Positions 52,690 through 63,155 of a stretch of 64,000 bases of DNA are shown here, one piece after another. The stretch comes from Chalciporus piperatus. Its lineage: Eukaryota; Basidiomycota; Agaricomycetes; Boletales; Boletaceae. The notes beneath the pieces are model-generated. The model saw only the letters and a program-made list of their open reading frames with translations, was not told where the DNA came from and did not search any database. Position 1 is the first letter of the stretch; each line of letters begins with the position of its first letter. The stretch is taken from the NCBI GenBank assembly GCA_038093975.1, contig JBBPTG010000076.1:59278-123277 (forward strand), in the 5' to 3' direction. Both the position numbers and the translations under genes were made by a program.

Positions 52690-54589
52690 TCACTGGAAGG
52701 AAGAGTTGTCATAGGGTCCATCAAAGTATACAGCATAGGGATCTGCCTCAGATGTGGACGACATACCACCAGCATCATTAGGCTCTACAGCCTGAGGCAG
52801 ATCTCTGAAGAAGAGGTCTGGATGAAAAGCACTCGACTCAGAAGGGGAAAATGACGATGCCAAAGCTGCGCTAGGACCTGTGAAGGCTGCCTGATGTCCG
52901 GCGGTGGAATATGGATTTTCTATGTTGATACTAGTGCCCACGGGGGCAGCAGCGCCTGGGCATCCTGCGTTGATGGGAGGTGACGACATGGAAATGGCGG
53001 TAGTACCAGGGTATCCTACATCACAATTGGTGGGAGATGACGGCACAGGAATGGTGCTTGCAGGGACCGGGTATCCTGCATTGATAGGCGGTGACAACCC
53101 ACTGGCAGGAATGGTGCTCGAGGAATAACGAAAGTTCTTATTAAACCAGCTGATGGCAAAGCCTTGACGAACATCAGAGTCAGTCAAGGCAATATACATC
53201 TGGCAAAGTTGTGAATTGGAGAGGAATGAGGCAGCAAGTTGACCGTGAATAGTAGGGTGAATCTCTTTATCGGTCAGGAGGACTGCCACTGCTTGTGATG
53301 AAAGACTCTGGGTACATTGCGGTGGGGAAGCGTCTGGTGGAGTTGGAAGGAAACTTTGGGGAAATGCCTGCTGAGCGGAAGCAGCAGGAATGGATACTGA
53401 TGGTTCTGGTTGATTTACGTGGAGCATACCCTTGATGTCATTCATGACATCCGTAGCACGATTGATGGCAGCAGTCATTCCAGTCGTGGCGGCAGCAGTG
53501 GTCCAGGAAGACTGACTGGGAGTAACTTTGGACCGTCGACTGGCAATAGCAGATGAGCTCAGGGAAGAAGTTGCTGTAGAGATGGCGGAGCCTCGCCCCT
53601 TGCTTTTTGCCTTGGATATTTTGGCAGAGGACACGAGGCTCATGCGAGAGGAGGGGGGGCGAACACCTGATGCCATGGAGAATGGGCGGTGACTCTGACT
53701 ACTGGAGGATAATGTGTGCGCATGCAAGCTTGGAGGGGGAGTTCCGTATTCAAGTTGGGAAGTGCCAGATTGAGAAGCCTGAGTGACATGATTGAGCATG
53801 GAGAGCGCACTGTTGACGGCGGTGAGCTGGGTGGTACGATTGGGTGAGGTGAAATCTTGACCGAGCTGCATCAGCTGATCAAGATCAATCTCATGGTCCA
53901 ATAAGTTCCCTTGCGTGAATTGCGACATGCTGAAGTGTGAGCTAGGTATTTGCGTAGGATTGGGAGTCTGGTAGCGACCCATCATCTACTAGTATCTCCT
54001 CGTCGGAGTCCAGCAACTCAATGCCACCAGCGAATGAATGACCGCCTGTGGCGCCTGTACCACGTGGACAAAGCACAGCCATTTTATCACAGAATGGCCA
54101 ACCTCTGTTCCGGAAGTTGGCCATTTCTTTGCTCTAAATAGAGATTAGTATGCGGTTTCAATACAGATGAATGCTTTGGAAGACATACCTGAGCAGTGCC
54201 AGAGGCAATAAACGCCTCCCATGCTTCGACTTCAGCAGGAGTCTGGATATTTGCACCCAGGAAGGGGTCGAAGTAGGTACCTGACCTGTTGTATTGATAG
54301 TCCTCGATGGCCCTCCACGTTTTCTTGAGCTGTCGATGGAACGAAAGGTCAAGCTGACGCTGAGAAAACATGGGTCGAAACAACATATGCTGGTCCACTT
54401 GCTGGAGACCTTTGACGGGGTCTTATCCGGAGTCCCAAGTCTTCTTGCCACTTCAGCGAACACAGTGGGGGGAAAACCACCTGCCTGCCCCATCCTGGAC
54501 TTATGCTCGGTGAGAATGTCGAGCATAGTGTGTATGATGGGATCGGGCCAGGACGCGCATTTCATTGTTGCCTGTTGGATGGTTATCAT
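52690..54589 (-). pseudogene. Harbinger ORF1: Myb/SANT-like DNA-binding protein
   Basis: The N-terminal SANT/trihelix-like domain reads CASWPDPIIHTMLDILTEHK, then GGFPPTVFAEVARRLG, SKVSSKW, LKKTWRAIEDYQYNRSG, and after a 55-bp intron (54188-54134, GTATGT/TTTAG) NFRNRGWPFCDKMAVLCP. Frame changes occur near 54405 and near 53990, where the ORF re-enters as GRYQTPNPTQIPSSHFSMSQ. The C-terminal half is Ser/Thr/Pro-rich with a final conserved segment (FLSNSQLCQMYIALTD). This partner binds the TIR region and brings in the transposase. Confidence 0.88.
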
Positions 54590-54749
54590 TTGAAGTGTCT
54601 TGATGCCACAGAGAACAATCAAGATGCTGAAGCCGAGTAAGAGACGATGGTCGTAGTGAGCGTCGAGCTGAAGATGAGGGTGGTGGCAAGGGTTCATGCT
54701 GGGTGGTTAGTGTGGAAAGTAAAAATTTGAGCTCCGAACACATCATGGT

Positions 54750-55366
54750 CTAGAATTCCGTGAGGCTCACATGCAGAACTCCGTGAGGCTCACCTGCTGG
54801 AAAAAGGTCCCCAAATTTGATGTTTCCAAATGTCCAGTCAAGTTCAGACAGTTCCATAAACAATTTGAAGATACTTCTACGGGATACATTGTGTTTTATC
54901 TACTACACTGACAGTACATGGAAGGGAACACCAAACATCAGAAGAGAGAGCGTGGAAATAACAGCATGAGAACACCGTTGGTAATGATGACTATGTTGGA
55001 GGTAGAAACCGAAGATGGTAGCAGTGTGGCGGGGCAGAGTTGTTGGCTTGAGGCGCACACGCCTATCGGAGCACACGGGAGATGCCGAGCAGAGTGGAAC
55101 ACTGTTGGCAATGATGACCATGTTGCAGGTAAAGACCGAGGATGGGCAAGGTAGCAGGTACATGTTGACTCACCAGTAAGACACTCGACGAGGAGACAGC
55201 AGTGACGAGGAGACAACAGCGGCGCTGTTGTGCAACAGCATTGCACAACAGTGGGCGGGCCTAGGCGTGAGAACACCGTTGGCAATGATGACCATGTTGC
55301 ACATCAACTGTCTCACTAGTGAGACACTCGACGAGGAGAAAGCAGCAATGATGACCGTGTTGCACA
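54750..55366. repeat. Harbinger interior tandem units
   Basis: Non-coding spacer with repeated words: AACTCCGTGAGGCTCAC twice near 54760-54795; AACACCGTTGG(C/T)AATGATGAC at about 54971, 55098 and 55270; GTGAGACACTCGACGAGGAG copies near 55180 and 55318. The same words continue past the MITE to about 56120 (GACGAGGAGACAG-type units). Confidence 0.8.
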
Positions 55367-55976
55367 TAGTGTTTCAAAGTCCAGTTGCAGGACTGCAAAA
55401 AGACCGGCAACCGAACCGAACCGACATCGGTTGCAACCAGACTGCGGTTGCCAGTTGCCAGATTTTCTGGTATGTATCGGTCCGGTTGCCATGAAAATCT
55501 GAAAAATAAAAGACCGGTCCAAGACCGGTTGCAACCGGTTGCATCACGGACCGGTTGTAGGTAGTCATCTGACCAATTTTCACGCTGATGCGCTCCTGGC
55601 GCATCTGCGCATACCATGTATTTCTATATTTTCTGATGTTTTCCCTCGTTTTAAAATGTTTTAATAATTATTTTTTGTCGTTTTTCCACACAGATGCGCC
55701 CTGGGCGCATCTGCGCGTTTTTGACAATATTAAAAACATTGTTTTTTCAGCTGAAAATCTCTTATATTTACAACTAAAAACAAAATATGTATAGTAGATC
55801 GGTCTTTTAAGACAACCGGTTGCAACCGGTTCGGTTGCCCCGGTCTGGCCATGGCAACCGGTCTTTATCGGTTTTGGTCCGGTTGCTTCAAATTTGACAA
55901 ATAAAAAGACCGGTCCAGGTCCAGTTGTCTCAAAACTTGATCTAAAAACCGGACCGGACCGGACTTTTAAACACTA
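55367..55976. mobile_element. hAT-type MITE inside Harbinger
   Basis: 610 bp, TAGTGTTTCAAAGTCCAG to CGGACTTTTAAACACTA, with a perfect 8-bp duplication GTTGCACA (55359-55366, 55977-55984). The interior is rich in GGTTGCAACCGGT words and holds two GATGCGCC-type repeats. Confidence 0.95.
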
Positions 55977-56209
55977 GTTGCACATCAACTGTCTCACTAG
56001 TGAGACACTTGACGAGGAGAAAGCAGCAATGAGGAGAAAGCAGTGACGAGGAGTGACGAGGAGACAGTGATGAGGAAACAGTGATGAGAAGACAACGAGG
56101 AGACAACAGCGATGACAACAGCGACGAGCTGCTGTTTGCCACCGTCCGAGGACAAAGAGACAGACTCTGAGGTATTTTCACTTCTGTTTTGGTCTCTTTG
56201 TTCTGGGAT

Positions 56210-56286
56210 GGCTATAGCTAAGCGAGTGCGGCTAAGCGAGTGTGGCTACGTGGTTAGCAGCACTTTTGGCCATCTCAAACAGGCCC
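56210..56286 (-). repeat. Harbinger right TIR
   Basis: 77 bp, the inverted match of 51033-51095 plus a 14-bp internal duplication; followed by TAA. Confidence 0.95.
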
Positions 56287-56947
56287 TAAACCTTTGACTA
56301 AAGTCACTACCATTACTGTCAAAGTGCTAGGGTGAGGGTGAGGGTGAGTGCACCAAGGTTAGAACTAGGGCTAGGTTAACATCACGTTTAGGCATGACTA
56401 GGGTTAGTTTACGTCGCATTGGGACACAACCTGTCATTGTTTTGCTCATATCTCAATGAATATGAGATCAAATCACATGATAGAAATATTTCTAGACTTC
56501 CCTGAATCAGGGCTACATTATGGCAAAGATTGCGGGAGTATTTATTAATGTTTACAATTTGGAAAACATTTGTCTCTGGCTCATCAGGTCCATAAAGGTC
56601 ACCTGGTCGCACCCATCCATATTGTTGGCAGGTGGCAGTATAACATTAAATTGAATCACACCAAAAGGTTTGGAGGATGTGGCTGTGTCGAGATTTTGTA
56701 CTTTTGAGTCATGGAGACTGACTCTACAAGCAGATTGGAATGTATATTTCTGCAGTGATCTTGCCCAGAATTATCAAGTGAACCATTGCTGTCATGGGAC
56801 CTGATCCTAAGGGTGGAAGAGACTTAATCATCTGCAGCATAATCACAAACACGGAAAGTGGGTTCCATCCATGCACAGGTTCTTTTTATATCATTCTTCT
56901 TCATATGTCTGATTGCTCATCTTCGATTCATGTTTTTAGTGTCCTCT
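56287..56947. other. No gene seen; short GGGTGA microsatellite
   Basis: AGGGTGAGGGTGAGGGTGAG lies at about 56330-56350. The rest has no convincing frame. The 3-bp Harbinger duplication is at its left edge. Confidence 0.5.
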
Positions 56948-57106
56948 TGTTGCTTTTGGTGATTCCTCAACTTATCTTTTCTTACTTACTTACTTTTCTT
57001 CTACTCATACGACGCTACCTAGTGCTCCATTCAACTTCTAACATATTTAGATCGATTTCTCAGGTCATTTTACCTAGGGTACCAACTTGGTTTGTTACCT
57101 AGTGTT
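56948..57106 (-). repeat. LTR family F fragment (minus)
   Basis: TGTTGCTTTTGGTGATTCCT through the TTACTTACTTTTCTTC region to TTGTTACCTAGTG, then lost. Confidence 0.82.
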
Positions 57107-57119
57107 GTTCCCTTTTTTG

Positions 57120-57306
57120 CTTGACGTCCAGTTGCAGTTGCCTTGATTTTGGCAATTTTGAAAGACCAGTTGCAACCAGTTGCATGGTACTCTGGACATA
57201 AATATTGGACATACATGTAGATTTGATGGTCAATTTTGCATATTTTTGATCAATTTTACTATATTTAATATAATGACATTTTATATGCTATCTATTGTGT
57301 TATTAG
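57120..57306. mobile_element. hAT-type MITE fragment
   Basis: Inverted match to the 6959-7524 subfamily (GCAGTTGCCTTGATTTTG, then the CAATTTTGCATATTTTTGATC region). Both terminal ends are missing. 57307-57559 has a short open plus frame (PLDHEVDSVVDYHTDSVRGQ) without a recognised family. Confidence 0.7.
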
Positions 57307-57559
57307 GGGGAGTTAAACCCCTCGACCATGAGGTTGATTCCGTGGTCGATTATCACACTGATTCTGTGCGTGGACAATCCATGATTTTGTCGAATCCGTC
57401 AGAATTGACAAAGCGGCTCTTGAGCTGCTTCATCAATGTTGATTCTTGCCACTACTTCGAAGTTATGTCTATGTAAGTATATTTAACTCAGAAGACAAAT
57501 AAAATAAACTATATGAGAACATAAGTAACTCCTTGGAGAGTCTGTCATGCCCTTGTGAA

Positions 57560-58744
57560 ATGGCGAGAACAAACACGAAATCAAAGGAACTGAGCACTCC
57601 TGCAAAGCGGACAAAGGCAACGAATGCCAAAGCCTGTGTCGGCAGTGGTAAAGTCATCCCAAGCTCGATAATGAGCTAAGATGGTGTCAATGAGTCCGTC
57701 GAGCTGGACCCACCAAAAATTGAGTGCATACTGTTGTGAATTTGACCTAAATGAATATTCTGAGTGACAGAATTTAGGTGAAGTGAAGAACTGATCTTTC
57801 AAATGCTTGCCCTCATTACTGAAGACGAGGACATTAAACAAGGCCTCTTTCTGGCTGCGGGTGGGAATCCTCGTAACCAGGGTGTCCTGAAAATGTACTA
57901 ATACTGGCTGCTATGTGAGAAGCTATTTGCTGACCATGGGACCTATGGGGTTCAATTTCGCGCCCTTCGAGAACAGGGTACCTCAAAACAGAAGGAGGCC
58001 TGGTATATCAAAATCAAGAATAAGCTGAAAAGGTAGTATCATTCAAGTTCAGAAGCACTCACAGAGATGCTGATAGTCAGCTAGCATGACCGAGTCGACA
58101 ATGAAGAATATTGAGATGATGTGAGGCACAGGTGAGGGAATAAAAACATGAGGAGAGGTAGATACAAGTCGTGACAATGCCTTTGTCACGAAATGGAGTA
58201 TGTACCTTTTTCCGACAGTCTGCGCTAGTGATATTAATTGTTTTTAAAGAAGATTGAGAGCTCGTGCCCTGTCTTCTTTGAGATGTGTGAGCTTACTGGT
58301 CAGCGTCCAAACTACATATCTACTGGCCTCAGCAACAACAAGACTTCTATCAACGGCTCGACAATTCTTGGTGAGGGTGCAGAATATGGCTCCAAGGAAT
58401 AAGATCTCGACAAACTTGAAGCTTCAACTTCATCAGCAGACACTGGTGTCAATCCAAAGCTTTTTCCTGACTCAACCATTTCTGACGAGGACGAGCTGCT
58501 CAATCACTCCATGATCAAATGCAAGGCTGCCAAACTTGACAACAAAGCTGATATGAAGCCTGCGAGCTTGCCGAAGAAGAAGAAAATGAAGAAGAATGAG
58601 TTCATCGAAATTGTGCAAGCTGAGGAGGTGATTTGTTTCAAGGAGATGAAGGTGATGAAGGTGAGGGCCAAGAAGGATACAATGAAGGCCAAAGTCAAAC
58701 TCGCTCAGATTAAATTTGAGAGAGAGAAACTTCACAAGTGCTGA
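57560..58744 (+). pseudogene. Hypothetical multi-exon gene cut by copia C
   Basis: ATG 57560 (MARTNTKSKELSTPAKRTKA). Coding-looking pieces in changing frames: ITEDEDIKQGLF, GGNPRNQGVLK, HGTYGVQFRALREQGTSKQK with EAWYIKIKNKLKR, CPVFFEMCELTGQRPNYIST, and a final lysine/glutamate-rich coiled coil (KKKKMKKNEFIEIVQAEE) to a stop at 58744, 25 bp before the copia C LTR. Some frame changes are probably introns; others (TAA after GSKE, TGA before DGVNESV) look like decay. A basic N-terminus and coiled-coil end suggest a DNA-binding accessory or host-like protein. No named family. Confidence 0.45.
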
Positions 58745-58768
58745 GAGACGCGAGAACTACGTGAACAT

Positions 58769-59250
58769 TGTGAACCGCTTCTGGATACTTCTGGATGCAT
58801 TCCGTGTTTAATCTGATGTTTCCGTTGCCCGGAACACATGGAAGCATCTCTGGATTCCTTGGAACGGATTTCTTTTACATTTGTATGTTCTCCTATATGT
58901 CATTCACTTGTCTATTCCATTTCGTGACATCTCTGTTCACCATTATCCCTTTCTATTCTTATCCCTGTCAAGTCCTTGACATTCCTTGATTCTTTTGCAC
59001 CCGGAATCGGTTATTACGGACCAGAGTCGCGTCAGACCATTCTGAGCATATCTCCACCCATCTACTTAAACTCCTCGTCTCACTTCCAGAGCACCTCAGT
59101 CATTTCCGCCTCTCTTGGGCATCGGCTGAGGTGAGTATTTGCTTTCTTTACTTAGTTCCTTTACTTATTTGAGTTGTACCCAGTTTGTTTAGGTGAATAT
59201 AGTCGTTTCTGCCTCTCTTGGGCATCAGCTGAGTTTGTTTAGTTTTCACA
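58769..59250 (+). repeat. Copia C 5' LTR
   Basis: Starts TGTGAACCGCTTCTGG and ends GTTTTCACA, followed directly by the primer site. The left boundary is inferred from the TGTGAA/TTCACA ends because the 3' LTR is outside the window. It contains a direct repeat of TGCCTCTCTTGGGCATCAGC (about 59106 and 59212). Confidence 0.7.
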
Positions 59251-59264
59251 GGTTATGAGCCCTG
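59251..59264 (+). promoter_or_regulatory. Copia C primer-binding site (half-tRNA type)
   Basis: GGTTATGAGCCCTG directly after the LTR, identical to the sites of copia A and B. 59265-59471 is leader without other features. Confidence 0.8.
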
Positions 59265-59471
59265 GCTAGTACCCACTAGCAGCAAATGGTCCTCTTGCCC
59301 AACGACTCCGAGTCCCTTGACTCTATCCACTCTCGCGCAAATTTCCTGCGCCCTTCCGGCCCATTTCCGGACCGTTCTAGACATCCTCAGATCACTCCGA
59401 CATAGGAACCATCTCCTGTCACCTGTCGATCAAACTGTCTTGTCACCTGTCATCTGTCACCTGTCATAATC

Positions 59472-60438
59472 ATGACATCAGATACTACCACCCAGACTTC
59501 CACAGTCCCTTGCTTGATAGGACCCAGAAACTTCACCACCTGGCTCCTTCGCATCACTGTCCTCCTCAGAAGTGAAAAGGTCCTAGGTGTTGTACTAGAA
59601 ACAGATCCAGATCCCTCACTATCTGCAGTTTCCGGAACCTCTAGCACAGCCACTTCCACAGTTGCTCCGTCCACTTCCACATCCGGAAACACTCCTACTC
59701 CTGCTACGACTACCACCCCTTCTACCACTGGTCCAATGGCAGAGGAGATCCGGAAGTGGAGGGAACGAGATGAGAAAGCGCACGGAATCATCCAAATTCA
59801 CCTGGATGATGTTATTTTGATGCAGACGGAGAGAGATCCTGACCGCTCAGGAACTCTGGGATAAACTCCTGGAGCTCTATGCAACTCCAAGTGTTTCCGA
59901 CGCTTTCCATTCATTCCGCAGTCTCTTCTCCACTGCCTGGAACGGCATCTCTGCCATCTCTGAGCACGTCGCTTCCATCCGAACCATCCAACGCCAACTC
60001 CTCGGGATGCAATATACCATCGATCCACAGCTTCTTGCCTTCAAGCTTCTCAACTCCCTTCCCAAAACTCCGGATTGGACCATGTTCACATTCTTCATCA
60101 TCAACACCGTTGAGAAAGACAAACTCACGTTCGACACCATCGAACTTCGTGTTCTATCTGAGGAATCCCATCTCAATCCGTCCGGAACTTCTGATTCCGC
60201 CCTCAAAGTGTCTGGAAGATTTCCTGGAAATTCCTCAGGCTCTGCCTGGTGCGAGCACCATCAGTCAAATGGACATGACTCGTGCAACTGCTTCGCTTAC
60301 AAGAAGTGGGTCAAGAGGCTTCGCGAAGGTGAAGGACCTGAACAGAAAGGAAAGGGCAAGGGAAAGGAAAGGGAAAGGCTAATGCAACGGAAGAGCGCCC
60401 AGACCAAAGTTCTGGACCTCCGAAAAGTGCAAACATAG
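59472..60438 (+). pseudogene. Copia C Gag (frameshifted)
   Basis: MTSDTTTQTSTVPCLIGPRN starts gag (NFTTWLLRITVLLRSE). A single-base loss at about 59836 shifts the frame; it resumes LTAQELWDKLLELYATPSVS and runs through LLGMQYTIDPQLLAFKLLNS to a zinc-knuckle-like WCEHHQSNGHDSCNC and a basic end. TAG at 60436-60438. Confidence 0.88.
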
Positions 60439-62034
60439 CTAAGAAGAGTGTATCTGAGTCTTTAATCCAACATGTTCATGCCTATCTGTCGTCTGAACCC
60501 AAGCTGGCTGACTTCTCACTCCTCATTGACTCTGGAGCAACATTCCACATGGTTCTGCACCGTTCCTGGTTCTGCAGATACCGTCTACTCCATCCACCAC
60601 GTCCTGTGTCATTCGGAGCCAACTCCACTGTTTCCGCGATTGGAATTGGATCCATTTCACTTCGCTCCACTGTCAAAGGGAAGATGTTCGAGGTCATTCT
60701 AAGCAATGTCCTCCTCATTCCAGACTTCCAGATTTCTCTCATCTCCGTCCATCGCCTGTCCAATGCCCCTCTTCCCTGCGAACTCCTCCATCTGCCACAT
60801 CCGGAAGGGGCCTGTTCCCATCATCGTTGGAATACACAAGGAGGGTTTGTACCATGCAGAAGCCACTCCCATGCTCACTCCGGAGGCTGCGCATGCCACT
60901 GTGGATATCAACCTCCTCCATCGATGCATGGGACATATCTCTATCCCCCGGATTCAGCATATGATCAGGCATGGTCAACTCCAAGGGATTGTCATGCTTT
61001 CTGGAACTCCAGAATTCTGTGAGTCCTGCATCCTCGGAAAGATGAAGAAGCTTCCGTTCGAGCTACTGGAAAGACCCCGAGCTACACATGCACTCCACAT
61101 GGTCCACACGGATGTCGGAGGTCCTATAACTCCACAGTCCAGGGAAGGATTCCGGTTCTGGCTCCTAATTGTCGACGACTTCCCCCGCTTCCCTTGGATC
61201 TACTTCCTGAAGAAGAAGAGCGATGTCCTAGCCACATACAACCAGTGGAAGGTAGACGTCAAGGCCTTCTTCAAGGCTGAGGTCGAACAGGAGGAGTTGT
61301 CTGAGGCACATGTCCAGTTCCTTGGGAGCGATGGGGGTGGCGAGTACACCGGACAGGACTTCCGAAATCAACTCCGGAAAGATGGAACCCTTCAGAAGAT
61401 GTCTGCTCCTTATACTCCAGAGCAAAATGGACTCGCGGAACGGATGAACCAAACTCTATCCTCGCTCGCCAATACTATGCTCGAGGAGTCCAAACTTCCT
61501 AAATCCTTCTGGGCTGACACTATGACCACTGCTGCCTATGTTACATCCAGGAGTCCAACGTCCGCACTCCAAGGAGCGAATCCCTACCAGACCCTTTTCA
61601 AACGAAAAGTCGATCCGACCCTCTTCCGTCCTTTTGGATGTTCTGCCTATGCTCACATTCCGAAGGATTTGTGCAGAGGAAAGTTCTGGAGCCATGGAAG
61701 GAAATGTATCATGCTTGGATATACCTATGGGCAACAGTCATACAAGCTCCTTGATATCGAACGCTGTACCATCATCTCCAGTCGACATGTCACCTTCAAT
61801 GAGTCCGGAATCATCTCAGAAGCGGACTCCGCACCTTGGAGGAATCTCCCTGCTGAGGGTCAGTGGGAGGGACTTGTTCCTCAGCGTCTCCATCAGCCGG
61901 AACCTGAGGAATCTGAGGAGGACAACATTCCTGTACCTCCAGCCTTCCAGGACCAGTGGGAGACGATCTCATACCTTCAGATCATTCTGTTGAGGATCTC
62001 GTCGACCGTCTGGGTCAACTCCACATAGGTCTGG

Positions 62035-62068
<34 letters not shown>

Positions 62069-62450
62069 CCCTCATCCTGCTCCCATTCCTGTTCCTGTTC
62101 CTCTCTCTGCTCCTCCTGCTCTAGTTCGAAGTCCATCTTCAGAACGACCTCCTGCACAAGTCGTAGCAGGAGTTCGAAGGAGCAATCAGAACCGTCAAAC
62201 AGCAAACTGAACTCGAGACTACCAGCGCACCCTTGATGAGGAAGCTGCACGTCGAGCTGAACGCCAGGATGTCCAACTGGAACCCCCTGCAGAAGTACTT
62301 TTCGAAAACGTGAAAGTTCCGGATCCAGATTTGGACATTCCAGGAGCATTCTATGCTTCCCAGGAAAGGCTCCAGGAGCATATCTTTGCAGGAGCTGCTG
62401 ACGCAACCCTGGGAGAACACCTTCCTAACACTAGCAAGGAAGCTTATGCA
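60439..62450 (+). pseudogene. Copia C protease and integrase
   Basis: Protease: LLIDSGATFHM (60522-60555). A frameshift lies near 60775. Integrase zinc region: LLHRCMGHIS and CESCILGK. Core with D in VHTDVGGP, D in GSDGGGEY and E in NGLAERMN, all present. After a proline/acid linker the frame shifts near 61980 into GDDLIPSDHSVEDLVDRLGQ and a PAPAPAPAP stretch. TGA at 62208-62210 interrupts before TRDYQRTLDEEAARRAERQD. The frame then reaches the MITE at NTSKEAYA. Confidence 0.9.
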
Positions 62451-63147
62451 TAGCGTTTCAAAGTCCAGTTGCGCAACTGGTAAAAGACTGGCAACTGGAC
62501 TGGACTGGACTGATCGCAACTGGACTGCAGTTGCCGGTTGCCGACTTTTGAGATGAAAAGACTGCAGTTGCAACCGCAAAAAAGACCGGTCGCAACCGAT
62601 GCACAGCCACCCCCTATGTACTACCCTATTTTTCCTGATTTTTCCGGATTTTTCCTGATTTTTCTGGACCATTATGGATGTTATTTGATTTTTGTGATGA
62701 ATATTGAGTTACATTGAAAGATATTGATTGTTATGTCACATAATTCACTCTATAACCTATATATACACTCCTTAAGACACATACATGTGTATATTTTGTC
62801 AGTCTGCATTGGCAATTGAGTCCACGATTGATCTTGCCTTGACATGTAATTGATGACATTTGAGATATCAGTGCAAAAGACATGCTGTTTTAAAATGATC
62901 ATATCTCCACGGCGTGTGAACCATTTCGCTTGACCCAGAGACCGATTTGTAGCCAGGAACCGACGCTACTTTTAGTTTCTCCCACGCTAAGCAAAAAACC
63001 GGTTGCAACCGGTTGCAACTGCAAAATACCAGTTTTTATCGGTTTTGGTCTGGTCCAAATGAATTAATTAATTAATTAAATCGGTCCGGTTGCGGTTGCC
63101 TTCCTAAAAAGGCAAAAGACCGGACCGGACCGGACTTTTAAACACTA
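62451..63147. mobile_element. hAT-type MITE inside copia C
   Basis: 697 bp, TAGCGTTTCAAAGTCCAG to CGGACTTTTAAACACTA, with a perfect 8-bp duplication CTTATGCA (62443-62450, 63148-63155). Removing it joins SKEAYA to GSNADQW in frame. Confidence 0.95.
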
Positions 63148-63155
63148 CTTATGCA

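Larger units (their letters stand above)
51033..56286 (+). mobile_element. PIF/Harbinger DNA transposon, complete ends
   Basis: 5254 bp with TIRs 51033-51095 and 56210-56286, beginning GGGCCTGTTTGAGATGGCC, and a 3-bp duplication TAA on both sides (51030-51032, 56287-56289), as expected for PIF/Harbinger. It carries the two usual genes, convergently arranged: transposase (+) and Myb/SANT protein (-). A hAT-type MITE (55367-55976) inserted later. Both genes are broken, so it is non-autonomous now. Confidence 0.96.

Noticed and set aside
52690..53128. Plus-strand frame under the Myb partner
   Set aside because: The minus-strand frame is 431 codons and continues the Myb/SANT protein; the plus frame is a shadow of its Ser/Pro-rich part.
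56330..56350. GGGTGA triplet repeat as a telomere-like sequence
   Set aside because: Only three units, unlike the fungal TTAGGG repeat, and inside ordinary sequence; treated as a microsatellite.
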